Origin: Adiantum capillus-veneris
Lineage: Eukaryota; Streptophyta; Polypodiopsida; Polypodiales; Pteridaceae
Assembly (NCBI GenBank): GCA_014529385.2
Contig: CM043953.1
Location: forward strand, 83,613,838-83,677,837
Direction: 5' to 3'
DNA: 64,000 nt
Shown here: positions 19,326-29,109 of the stretch, piece after piece
Layout: every line of letters starts with the position of its first letter
Position numbering within the stretch: position 1 is the stretch's first letter
Notes under the pieces: model-generated
Told to the model about the DNA's origin: nothing
Database searches by the model: none
The model's input: only the letters and a program-made list of their open reading frames with translations
Program-made: the position numbers and the translations under genes

Positions 19326-20396
19326 TCAGATCGACGCTCGGGGAAGCACTGCAGGAGGCTAGAGTCACCAACTCAGATTGGAGTGAAATTCGACAGGCGA
19401 AGACACGGCCCCAAATCTTGTGGGAGACCCCGAAGGGCTTGGTGTTCTCAGAATTTCATTCTGAGGTCATCTCGGCCACCATTCAGCTTCGACAAAGGTC
19501 TACGCAGGCCATTTTCGACTACGTGGTCTCGACGGGTGCAGATCCGACTGTGCAAATTTGGGGTTTTCGGCCTACGACTGCAGGTGCTGAGGATATCGAC
19601 ACTCCCAGAGTGTTGATTTGTGGCTATCTACACATTGAAGGACGGCTCACAGTTCTTGGAGGCGTGTCACATACGACACGGGCGCATCTACACACAGACT
19701 GTAGGCGACATCCACTAGTTCATCAGGTAGCTTGTGTTTGCTGCTTGATATTCCAGATTTCATCCTGACATTGCAGGTACTTCCACATGGGATGTATTGT
19801 CAGAGATGATGTATGTCTGTTGAGGGTTTTCTGGTTGTAAGTCACGCAGCAAACAACCGCCGCAGCGGTTACAACATACAGTGGGAAATTTGTGGATGTA
19901 TGACTTTGTGGGAAGTCTATGTACTGTCAGATTTACTACAGCCTTTGTTGAGGGTCAGGTGAGGTTTTATTGAGCTGGGGGATTCTCGAATGTTGAGATC
20001 CTTTCGGTGATACAGGTCTTGGAGCGATCCCTCGAGCACCCTTAGATAGGCAGCTAGGATGTATTAACTGTGAGTTAGAGAGTTGGGATTGCATCTTTGC
20101 TTTACTGCCGTTGAGGCATTTTCATAGTCTATGCTTACAAGACAGTGACAGGACAGTCAGAGACAGTACAGGTGCAAGACAGGTTTACCCGCAGCTTACA
20201 GTGTCAGAGAGATAGTGTTTTTTGAGCTGTTTTTAGTACACCAGAGCCATTTTACAAAGGAGACTCTGCCAAAATTTATGCAGAATCTGAATCTTTCTTG
20301 GTTCATTTGACAGGTTGATATTGGTTCAGAGGTCAGTTTACAGGGGAAACTCTGCCGAATTTTTCCCAGGAAAGTAAACTACTGTGAAGCGTAGCT
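19326..20396 (+). other. Copia leader, unusually long
   Basis: About 1.07 kb separate the primer site from the gag ATG. It contains a 116-codon frame (19418-19768) and a 77-codon overlapping frame; neither has a known motif. They may be upstream ORFs or chance. Confidence 0.45.
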
Positions 20397-20888
20397 ATGG
20401 CTGGATCACAGGACACTGCTCTTTACAATATCAAGAAGCTGGATGGAACCAATTTCCCATTGTGGAAGAAGCAGATTTGGCACGTGTTGGTACAAAAGAA
20501 GCAGATAAAACCTATAAAGCTCAAGGGGATAAAACCAAAAGATATGGACGAAGATGAATGGAGCGAAATGGATGAATTGGCACTTTCTACCATTATGCTG
20601 ACTTTGGCAGAAAGCGTTTACTTCAATGTAGCAGACAAGATGTCGGCTTATCAAGCATGGTTAAATCTGAGTGATCTTTATGAGAAGCAGAGTGTAGCTT
20701 CACAGGTATACTGGCTTAAGAAGCTTGTTGACTTGAAGATGAAAGAAGGGACACCTATGTCCAATCATCTGAATGAATTCAACACAATCTATAGTCAGTT
20801 GTCAGCTCAAGGTGTCAAGTTTGATGAACCTGTTAGAGCTATGTTCCTGTTGATCACATTGCCGGATGTTAGGCACACATTGCCATAA
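20397..20888 (+). pseudogene. Copia gag N-terminal half (UBN2-type)
   Basis: A 163-codon frame starting ATGGCTGGATC. The protein opens with ALYNIKKLDGTNFPLWKKQI, the copia Gag signature (L-x-G-x-N-F/Y-x-x-W), continues with SAYQAWLNLSDLYEKQSVAS and LKKLVDLKMKEGTPMSNHLN, then EFNTIYSQLSAQG and LLITLPD. The last seven residues (VRHTLP) no longer fit the family, where a WD-type motif and the rest of Gag with its zinc knuckle would follow. So the first two-thirds of Gag is intact and the junction is near 20865. Gag would assemble particles. Confidence 0.85.
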
Positions 20889-21238
20889 CAAATAACCAAT
20901 GCAGTAAACATACAATTCATATCAAACAGGAAGCAAAAAACTGCATACTTCAAACACCATACTGCAAAGAAGACAGGTATGTAACATCAGAGATAAAGAG
21001 AAGATAGTGTGCCATTCATCATCATCATTCAGTAATACAACAGAAAGCACAGAACCAATGCAGGAGAGAGCCAACTACGTCAACAGGCATAGACATAACT
21101 GCTCCTCGTCCTGAGAATTCACGAGACACACACTAACTTCCCCAAAATATAAAATACCCATGTTCACTTATCCCTAAGGTTCAAAGATAAAGGTTTTAGT
21201 TACAGTTCAAAAAGTAATAGCCTGAAAGCCCTGATAAA
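20870..21238 (-). other. Probable 3' UTR-like stretch of the acidic minus-strand ORF
   Basis: No ORF on the minus strand after the stop at 21239. AT-rich. It could be the 3' untranslated part of the acidic gene or filler DNA next to the copia breakpoint. Confidence 0.35.
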
Positions 21239-22806
21239 TCAGGGCTTACTAACACCTGGCACACCTGGTGGGCAATGTTTCTCAAACATTGTGAGAACCC
21301 ACAATATCCCTTGATCAAAAAATTCATCCACCAGCTGATCCTTGAATTCAGTTTGTTGTGAAACTGCTGCTGTAGTTGGAGTTTCCTTGTCAAATTCTTC
21401 AACCTCTGCATCCACCTGAACTGTAACTACCTCCTTAGTACTTTCAGTCTCCTGACAGAGTTTCTCATCCACAATCATTTGCACTGGATCATATAAGTTG
21501 TGAATTCCTCCTGCAGCTTCTGTGTCCTCCTCTGTAACATCTTTAGCCTGTCCTGCAACTGCACTTGTCCCTGCTGCTTCAGTCATATGCTCCTGAACTC
21601 CTGCTAGCACATCGGTTTCTGCAAACACTTCAAAATTTTTTATTTTTTTTTAACAAAAACCTGCTCAGATTGTTGGCCTTCTTGTTGCTGCAGCTGCATC
21701 TTCAGGTCCTCAAATTGCTCTTTGAGGTCAGTATACTGCTGCTTCAGTTCAGTATTCTACTTCTCCATAAACAAGTTTTCCTCCTTCATCTCCTCCTCTG
21801 CAAACATCTGATATGGTTTACTCACCACATCATACACCATTACTTTCATTTTCTCCCAAACTCTCTTCATGTACTCCATCACTTCAGTCTTCATTTTCTC
21901 CACAACTGTTGAATTGAGATACCTTCTACAAAGTAGAAAAATCTCCTCTTCTTCAAGTAATTTCAGTTCTTTAGGCCCATTTTCATATTCAAGTGAATAT
22001 CCAAATTCAGTAGTAGGGTTAGGTTTAGGTTCATGTTTCCCTTCAAGAAGAATGAAGAAAGATTCAAGGTAGGATGCAAACTTTGCAACCATTGGACACT
22101 GTCTCTTGAACACATCCAATATCTCTGCATATAGATGCAACACTCGAAGACCTGATTTAGACTCCGCATGCCAAAACAATTGATTTCCTTGAAAATCTTG
22201 ATTCAAGAAAAACCAAAATTGATCTGCTTCTTCATCAAACTGATTTGATTCAAGGCTTAAAAATAACAAAGTGAACTCTTCTTTACACATAGAAAACACC
22301 CCCAAGATGGCTTGCTCACATTTCTCCTTGAAAATAGAAAGAAATCCACTTTGTAGTAGCTGCAAAACTGTCCAATCAGTGATATCTCCTTGAAACTCAA
22401 AACTTTTGACTTCTACTCCTTGAAAAACTTCCCTTATGTCATAAAGCATGAAGATATAAAACCAATGAGATATAAGAATATCAACATCATCTCCTTCATC
22501 AACAACATCACATAGAAATGTAGAACCATCTTCAGGAAAACCCACTTCACCATCATTAGGAACTTGCAAAATACTTGCATAATCATCAGTCAAAACCATC
22601 TCCTCAGCATCAACAAAACCATTGACATCAGAAATTTGGTATAAATCATCAAGAATATCATCAAGAAATTGAACTTCCTTGAAAACAGATGAACTTCCAA
22701 TATCCTTGACTGAATTTGTAAAAGAACCAACATCATACAGATCATTGATAACAACATCATCATTCAAGAAACCTTCTGTAACATCAAGATTTGAAGAAAA
22801 CTCCAC
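21239..22806 (-). pseudogene. Acidic coiled-coil protein ORF, two lesions, function unknown
   Basis: A minus-strand frame of 349 codons (22806-21757) ends at one TAG; beyond it the same frame reads NTELKQQYTDLKEQFEDLKM and QLQQQEGQQSEQVF, then an A9 run near 21645 shifts the frame into a further 129 codons ending GVSKP at 21239. The original product was about 520 residues. It is rich in Asp, Glu and Phe (DDVVINDLYD, FLDDILDDLY, KLLEEEEIFLL), has a heptad-like coiled coil around residues 310-385 and a Thr/Glu/Val tail. No domain is recognised. There is no ATG at 22806; it runs in from the GC-rich exon upstream in another frame, at a sharp change of base composition. It could be the C-terminal part of a second CACTA gene or a captured host gene. 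Confidence 0.5.
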
Positions 22807-23322
22807 ATTCCTCTGGCCGGTGACGCGTGAACCTGGGTGTCCTGGCAGGGGTCTCTAGCGGCGTGTCGATGGGGGTACGGACGTCAAGTGTCTCCACCAG
22901 CGTCTGGGCCTCGAAGCGAGGAGTGTCAAGTGGGGTGGCTCCTGGAGGAGTAGGTAGAGGTGTGTAGCTGCTAGGAATAGTCAGCCGCGCAAAACCTGGC
23001 GTAGATGGCGATGTTGTGGCTGGTGTGGGGGCGGGCAAAGAAGGGGAGGGTAAAGAGCCTCGTCGAACACGAGGCGGTGTGGAGGCATCGGCGGCGGAAT
23101 CCCCACAACAACCGCCACCGCCACCACTAGAGCGCCGGTGTCTAGACGAGTGTGAAGATCGTCGCGTCGACGCCGAAGCTTCTAAGTGCGCCAAATGCTC
23201 CGAAAGAGAGGGAGATGCGGATGGAGTAGGAACGCGCAATGATGCGCCAGAGCGATGACGCTCCACGTACCACTGTCTCTGCCGCGGTGACAAAGAAGAA
23301 AGAAACTCCTCATCATCCATAC
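22807..23322 (-). CDS. Ser/Pro/Arg-rich GC-rich exon downstream of TNP2
   Basis: After a splice-acceptor-like TTTAATGCAG at about 23323-23332 the minus strand reads ATG (23318-23320) and MDDEEFLSSLSPRQRQWYVE, then Ser/Arg/Pro/Thr-rich low-complexity text with a Gly run (SSGGGGGCCGDS) and repeated TP pairs (TPLDTP, TPIDTPLETPARTPR). It is far more GC-rich than its neighbours. The frame stays open to 22784 and ends FFKS. It may be the N-terminal exon of a second CACTA-encoded protein, since such elements often carry a DNA-binding companion to TNP2, but I see no DNA-binding motif. The product is predicted to be disordered. Confidence 0.4.
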
Positions 23323-23716
23323 CTGCATTAAACACACGAATATTTAAACTTAATATTGAATGAATAGAGTAGACAATGACGCAAAGACCATTAAATACAA
23401 TGACGTAATGACGCATATAAATACAATGACGCAATGAACTGAGTGATAGAAGAGGCAAGTCGAAAACTCAGAATTTTCAATCAAAAGATGTGAGCGCGAG
23501 TAGAAAAGAGCGTTATATACCATGGAAGGTACTTAGAGAGCCAGAGCTTTTACAACACGGAGAAAAATTGTTCAAATACAATATTTGTGGCTTTAAGAGA
23601 TCTCTCTCTCATCCTCACATAACTCATCCCTGCATGTATACACATGATAATAGATCAACTATGGGAAAAAACAAGATTTACAGTGTCTGAGTGAGGAGTG
23701 TCAATAGATCACCTGA
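23323..23716 (-). other. Intergenic or intronic DNA between TNP2 and the Ser/Pro-rich exon
   Basis: No coding text. TNP2 meets a donor-like CAG/GTGATCTATT here (about 23700-23712), nearly the same bases as the proven-looking donor of the upstream intron, and an acceptor-like sequence lies at the far end, so part of this may be intron. Confidence 0.4.
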
Positions 23717-25081
23717 TCATTCTGTTAGCCCGGGATAGTCATGCACGGTCCACATTAGAATGCCTCTGATCAAAGCATTCCGTCGTCTTGTGTGTCGGCT
23801 CATATCCACCACCTCTATGCCAATCCACAATTGTTGTAGCTCTTCCAATAGTGGACGAAGATACACATCCATATTCTCCACTTTATATCGCCCTGGCACA
23901 ATCAAGCTTAGCCATAAGTGCCCCTTCTTCGTAGTCAACCACGGGGGAATGTTGTAGTTGACGATGACAACGGGCCATACACTGTAAGATGTTGATCTTT
24001 GACCAAATGGATTTACGCCATCCATAGCCAGGCCTAAGCGCAAATTTCGAGCTTCCCTGGCAAAATACGACCATGTTCCATCTATATGTTTCCAGGCTGC
24101 GCAATCTGCAGGAATTCGTAGCACACCATCCGAAGATTTATTCTCCTCATGCCATGATGCTAGGGCGGCCATGGACTTACATTCGAAGAAATGCTTGATG
24201 CGAGGAAGTAGAGGAAAATGTCGCAAAACCTTTTGTGGAATTTTTGTCCCGTGGAGATCTACTCGATATCTTTCGGAATCACATTTCGGACACTTCTCCA
24301 TGTCTATGTATTCCGCTCTGAAAAGAATGCATTCATTAGGACAAGCGTGGATAGAATTGTAATCCATCCCCAAGTTTCGCAAAATCTTTCTTGCTTCATC
24401 TCGGGAATCTGGCATCACATTGTCGGCTGGTAGTATGTGCTCTTTAAGCAATCTACACAACATAAAAATACGATACAGTCGTGTAAAAATCTATCAGATC
24501 ATTATACATTTAGAGTTTTATTAAAGTAAACTAATTGTAATAGATCACCTGAAAAGCGCTGTGACGCTAGTGTCACTCCATCCAAACTTTGCCTGCATGT
24601 TGAGAAGAACCAGAAGTGCTTTCAATCTAGACATACGGGCTCCATTATACAATGGCGTATCGGCTTCACTTTTCATATCATCATAGATAAGCCTTTCTGA
24701 ATCCATGATCGTCTTGATCATTTCATCAATATCGGGCTCAAACATTGCCTCGTTGGGAATGTGCTCTGCATGATCATCCCCCGAGCTATCAGAGGCTACA
24801 TCTTGTGGCCTCACATATGCTGCTTGACCAAAGCGCCTGCGAACACGTCTATTGGGTTGCAAGATTGCTGCTTGTTGGCCAGAGTCAGAGTCCGACGAGT
24901 TATAATTGGCAACAACTCGATCTATAATAGATGGATCGAACTCGCCAAATTCACGAACGTGCTGCAAAGAAACACGTCTTGTCCGTCGCACAGCATGCTT
25001 GCGTTGATTACAAGGACATAAGACCCTCGTTGAGAGATAGGTGTTTTGGTTGGACGGTCCCACATCCTCGTCACTACTCAT
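23717..25081 (-). CDS. CACTA (En/Spm-type) TNP2-like transposase, 5' part, one intron
   Basis: Exon 1 runs 25081-24549 and exon 2 from 24452. The intron (24453-24548, 96 bp) has CAG/GTGATC and TGTGTAG/AT borders, and joining keeps the frame through the ALFRLLKEH text. Exon 1 holds LCPCNQRKH, an acidic stretch and TPLYNGARMSRLKALLVLLN followed by KFGWSD, typical of the N-terminal TNP2 region. Exon 2 is the Transposase_21 domain: DSRDEARKILRNLGMDYN, IHACPNECILFR, CPKC, KIPQKVLRHFPLLPRI, WKHIDGTW, ARNLRLGLAMDGVNPFG, YSVWPVVIVNYNIPPW and YLRPLLEELQQLW. The protein cuts and joins element ends. It stops at TGA 23717, right before another donor-like site, where full-length homologues continue for several hundred residues, so it is truncated or has a nonsense codon. 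Confidence 0.85.
24453..24548 (-). other. Intron of the TNP2-like gene
   Basis: GT-AG intron inferred from reading-frame continuity and from family text on both sides. Confidence 0.75.
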
Positions 25082-25143
25082 AATGAGGATAAAAATCTTA
25101 TAACCTGGACAACAAATTTAATATTCTATTGGCATTCTTTGTC

Positions 25144-25145
<2 letters not shown>

Positions 25146-25197
<52 letters not shown>
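25146..25197. repeat. (TC)n microsatellite
   Basis: Uninterrupted TC dinucleotides about 65 bases upstream of the TNP2 start codon. Confidence 0.95.
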
Positions 25198-25199
<2 letters not shown>

Positions 25200-25724
25200 C
25201 TCACATTCTCTAGTCATGTCCAATCCCCGCACACCTCGGTCTAGAGGTGCACAGAGATTAGAACCACCGGGTTATAATCTCGTGTTTATTGGTCAATACC
25301 TATATTTGTGGGTACAAGAAATCTACAGACCCATGTCTACATGATACTGCATGTAGTGGACAAAACCCCTTTGCCTCTTCTCTAGCTGTAGCACTAAATA
25401 TGTGAGAGTTAACTTCCGGCGGTGATGCTGCCTCATCTCCATCCACATCTGACGACAGCAATTGGCCCTTTGGACCGTTCTTGCTCTTGTTACTAACTTT
25501 GAAGTTGCTGTTGAATGACTAGAGGTTGTCTAGATGGTCATTGTCGGGGATGTAGTGACTCTTGCCGCCCTGAAGATCCACCTTCTTCCCTATATTCTGA
25601 AGACATTTCACCAGTACTTTTGGATCGACGGAGCCCACCATGAGTGAAGGCAGCAATACCCTATATTCCATTGAGGGCTTTCTTCACCCGCTTCATGCAG
25701 GCATCGCAGTCTATGGAGACCTAA

Positions 25725-25865
25725 ATCTAATCTAATATAACGTAAATCTAAATCTAGCGTAAATAAACGTAAATCTAACTAAAAATAAACCTAAATCTAG
25801 TCTAATTTAACTTAAATAAACCTAAATCTAATTTAACGTAAGTCTACATCTAACCTAATCTTTAA
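25725..25865. repeat. Degenerate (CCTAAATCTAA)-type array
   Basis: Words such as CCTAAATCTAA, CGTAAATCTAA and CTTAAATAAA recur about ten times with 9-14 base spacing. They recall, but do not match, the plant telomere repeat CCCTAAA. Confidence 0.6.
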
Positions 25866-25959
25866 CGTCTTATAGGATAGTTTCCTACGACGTTATAACT
25901 CTCTTCTTCTTGTGTGTGTGCACGTGTGTGGATGTGTGTGCCAATAAAAAGAGATAAAT

Positions 25960-26075
25960 GGTATAACCTTTCTATCACCCATGCCAAGTATGATAGATTG
26001 GTTATGCCATTTCCCTCTTGAATAATAGGTCTTGAGTTCAACTCCTCGTCGGCTAGATCTTTAGGTCTTTTAATT
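25960..26075 (+). mobile_element. Weak SINE/tRNA-like module
   Basis: GGTCTTGAGTTCAACTCCTCG at 26028-26048 resembles a tRNA B box and T arm; an A-box-like AGATTGGTTATGCC lies about 30 bases upstream. The boundaries are not resolved. Confidence 0.25.
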
Positions 26076-26103
26076 TTAATTAGTTTCCTACGACGTTAAA
26101 TTA

Positions 26104-26330
26104 GTTTCTCTCTCTTTCTCTCTCAATGTGTGTGCGTTTTTTTGTTTATGCATGTTTTCTCTCTCTTTTCCTCTCTCAATGTGTGCGTTTTTTGTATATG
26201 CATGTTCTCTCTCTCTTTTCCTCTCTCAATGTGTGCGTTTTTTGTTTATGCATGCTCTCTCTCTCTTTTCCTCTCTCAATGTGTGTGTGCATTCTTTGTT
26301 TATGTATGTGTGTGTACGTTTTTGTTTATT
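26104..26330. repeat. Tandem repeat, four copies of 50-53 bp
   Basis: The block CTCTCTCAATGTGTG-CGTTTTTTG-ATGCATG recurs with CAATGTG at 26124, 26177, 26227 and 26277. Confidence 0.9.
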
Positions 26331-26336
26331 TTTGTA

Positions 26337-26372
<36 letters not shown>

Positions 26373-26378
26373 AACACT

Positions 26379-26424
<46 letters not shown>

Positions 26425-26486
26425 AAGAGGGGAAGGGAACATGAGAGTGAGGAGAGGGAAGGAGCATACCTGGCTCTCCTTCCTCT

Positions 26487-26522
<36 letters not shown>

Positions 26523-26524
26523 AG

Positions 26525-26569
<45 letters not shown>

Positions 26570-26588
26570 CGTTACCTGCTCCTTGCTT

Positions 26589-26637
26589 GAGGGCGCCAAA
26601 AAACTCAGATCTGAGATCTGAGTTTTTGGGCGCTCTC
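26589..26637. repeat. Near-perfect palindrome near the CACTA terminus
   Basis: Arms of 24 bp (26589-26612 and 26614-26637) centred on one G differ at two positions. The core is CTCAGATCTGAGATCTGAG. Confidence 0.9.
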
Positions 26638-26658
26638 TGTTAAATTTTTTTAGCCCAG

Positions 26659-26720
26659 CCGGCGTCGCTATGAGCGTCGCAAATTTACTTGTAAATTTGC
26701 GACGCTCATAGCGACGCCGG
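26659..26720. repeat. Perfect palindrome with 30-bp arms near the CACTA terminus
   Basis: Arms 26659-26688 and 26691-26720 flank TT. Each arm contains two GCGTCGC motifs (GGCGTCGCTATGAGCGTCGC). Two more copies follow at about 26737-26757, giving six in about 100 bases. Such subterminal repeats are where En/Spm-type TnpA proteins bind. Confidence 0.9.
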
Positions 26721-26770
26721 GATTTTGTTTTTTGAGCGTCGCTGTGTGAGCGTCGCTAATATGAATAGCC

Positions 26771-26780
26771 TCTTGTAGTG
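26771..26780 (-). mobile_element. CACTA element terminus
   Basis: On the minus strand CACTACAAGA begins at 26780, the hallmark 5' terminus of plant CACTA elements. The TNP2 gene is read inward from it. The opposite terminus is not found in the window. Confidence 0.75.
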
Positions 26781-28042
26781 TGCAGCATGATACTCAGGTG
26801 CGCACTATGGCAATTCTTGGCCTATACTTTGGTATGGTTAGGATGAACAATATTGTTTTTTCATTGTTACTCTAGTTATAGCTTTGGTTATTGATATGAT
26901 GCTAGTACTTTAAAACATAATGTCCTTTTTTCGTGGAAAACTTCATAGATTTGGAATAAGCCCTGGTTTTTAGCAGGTGCCCCTTGATACTTGGATGGCT
27001 TAAGTGTAGTATATAGTAAATGATGTACAAAGTAAGGAATGATTTGGGGACCATTCACTATGATAGGTATCTAACCCAGGAGCAAGTTCAAAACGAGCTT
27101 GAGATATTTTTTACTATGAATAAAACCTTTTTTGTAGCTTTCATAAACTAGTGAAAACGAGTAAAAAGGGGGATTCTGACACTTGGATTAGAAAGAGTGA
27201 TGACCTTCTAATGAAAATGATACTCTTTTACTAAGGAACTTTGAGAAATAAGAGAATATATATATATATATATTAAAAATAAAATAAATACTTTGGACTA
27301 AATCTTGTAAAGTTTTAAATAATAGTTTGTAAAATGGACATGGATAACAACTAGTATAGTTCATTGATACCAATAAAGCACATCCAAGGCTAACTGAACT
27401 GTTGTTTTGTTTGGATGGATGCAGATAAGGACTCTATCTTATCTTGGAAAATATTTTTTTTTGGCTTTGACGAGTTGTCCGTCACACATTACAAATACAC
27501 CTACTACAAGGAAAGTTCTTATATTATTTCTATACTCAAATAAGGCTTCATTCTCACAAACCTTGTAGAAAGATAATTCTAAAGCTGACTTGTTTTTGTA
27601 CTTATGAGTTCCTCTTTTCTAAAGCTAATTGCCTTTTGAATGTAAAAAGTTCAATTATGTCTTATTACTTGTGATAGAATAGCTACACACACACATTTTT
27701 ATATGTATGTATGTGTATGTCTTGTGTGTGTGTAAATATGTATGTATATATATAATTTACTAGAATTATGCTAGGTGAAGCTTCACTTTACCATTCTAAA
27801 AAAATAGAATGCAAGAAAAGTAAAGCCATGTAAGGATGTGAAATAAAAAGATCCATTTAATATTTTAAAATCGAAATAACATTTAAGGTAAGTTCAAATC
27901 ATCACCGAAAACATTTAAAGTATGCCTAACTCAACTCTCCTCTAAAACTTCTATTAAAAGGCCAAAAATATTTTCCTAATTATAGCCTACACTCATGTAG
28001 GAAAACACTAAAATATCAAAGGATTTTAGCATGGAAGGTGGT
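26781..28042. repeat. Dispersed repeat family, copy 1
   Basis: 26781-27053 matches 29859-30133 and 27914-28041 matches 30135-30261, in the same order and orientation, at roughly 90 percent identity by eye. The 860 bases between the two matching parts here (27054-27913) are absent from copy 2. No ORF of note; a (TA)n tract lies at 27258-27273 and CA/GT-rich stretches near 27680-27735. The nature of the family is unknown. Confidence 0.75.
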
Positions 28043-28800
28043 TATCAACAAATGTACGCCTAACTCTTTTCTTTTCTAGTGATTGTTTTAGTAAACCAAA
28101 AAGCACTCTTTGCTCATAAAACCCTTCAAAAGAAGCAAAGCATTGGTCACTATGTAATCGGAAAGATGCACTCATGCATGTGTTTGTTGGCTAGCACACT
28201 AGAAAATTACACCAACCACCCTCTTTGTATTTAGGATAAGCCCACTCTATTACACTTTATTTATGCTCTAGTCTTGAGTTAAGTCCTCTAAACAATTGTG
28301 ACATTTGGGTTCATTCTTTGCAATCATAGCCCATCGTGCACATAGGTTCTCCACGTTGCTTTCTACCATTAGAAGCCACTTAGTCAATAAGTGAAAGATA
28401 AATAGCCACAAAAGAACAAGTGAAAGGGTCACGGTGGCTTTCTAAAACAATAAGAAAGCGATAAAATCATTAGGTTTAGTTTAGCTAGAATTATATAAGG
28501 TGAAGCATTGTTCGGGAATGTCTCTTTTATTAAGCAACCGAGTTTCCTCCTCGCAAAGAAGCAAACCGGAAATACTAATGGAAATTTTGAAATTTGGAGG
28601 ATTTTGAACTAGGCCCTCAAATATTTCACCAATTTTTCTTTCCTTTACCATTGTTTTCTCTTTATACACACATACACACACACACACACAGTATTACTAA
28701 AAAAAAACCTAGCTTAGAAGGCCTCACTTTATTAAAGACCATAGCATGGGACTTGGCCCATCCATTACACTAGAAACACATGTTGTTTTTGAGTGATTTA
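28043..28800. other. No gene seen
   Basis: AT-rich sequence with a short (CA)n tract at 28668-28690. A GAATTATATAAGGTGAAGC word near 28490 resembles one at 27753 in copy 1. Confidence 0.5.
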
Positions 28801-28815
28801 CTACCCTATGGCAAT

Positions 28816-28905
28816 ACTGGCTGTGAAGGCTCTAAGGTTACCTCCCCTGCTACATAGGTGGTCGTGAAGGCGCTAGGGTTATCTCCCTTGCGACATGGGC
28901 GGCCT
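28816..28905. repeat. Two tandem copies of a GC-richer ~43-bp unit
   Basis: GGCTGTGAAGGCTCTAAGG and the related TCGTGAAGGCGCTAGGG, each followed by TTACCTCCC or TTATCTCCC and a TACATAGG or GACATGGG word, repeat once. Confidence 0.65.
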
Positions 28906-28978
28906 CGCTGTCTCTGAGAAGGAGGCGGTCCACTCATACCAATCTGCTCATCACAAAGGACTGAAGGCCCACCGCCCT

Positions 28979-29000
28979 CCTCTATATAAAGAGGTGAGGG
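28979..29000 (+). promoter_or_regulatory. Possible promoter with TATA box
   Basis: CCTCTATATAAAGAGGTGAGG lies in a palindromic CCTCTATATAAAGAGG at the end of a GC-richer stretch, followed by GC-rich leader-like sequence. It may belong to an LTR of an unidentified element. Confidence 0.4.
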
Positions 29001-29109
29001 CACACCTCTGCCCCTCACTTAGCATTGTTTGGTGTTCTACTAAGATCATGTTTCTTTTTAACACTAAAGTATGGAGCTCACTACAGCAGTAACTCAGGTT
29101 GGCCACTCT

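Larger units (their letters stand above)
19120..20870 (+). mobile_element. Truncated Ty1/copia element: 5' LTR, PBS, leader, gag
   Basis: A short LTR, an initiator tRNA-Met primer site, a 1.07-kb leader and a gag N-terminal half are in correct order on the plus strand. Similarity ends abruptly after the gag text LLITLPD near 20865; protease, integrase, RT and the 3' LTR are absent. What follows is a minus-strand acidic ORF of other origin, so a rearrangement joined them. Confidence 0.8.
25082..26580 (-). other. Upstream region of the TNP2 gene inside the CACTA element, repeat-rich
   Basis: No further gene. It holds (TC)n at 25146-25197, a CTAAATCTA-type degenerate array at 25725-25860, four tandem copies of about 50 bp at 26104-26330, and CT, GA and GT tracts at 26340-26563. 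A promoter probably lies here but no clear TATA box is seen. Several frames of 90-150 codons over 26126-26599 are just microsatellite translation. Confidence 0.5.

Noticed and set aside
21565-21912. 115-codon plus-strand ORF rich in Leu and His
   Set aside because: Antisense shadow of the acidic Gln/Glu-rich coiled-coil frame on the minus strand.
26126-26599. Overlapping ORFs of 88-154 codons on both strands
   Set aside because: They translate CT, GA and GT microsatellites (Leu-Ser, Arg-Glu, Cys-Val runs) and have no other content.
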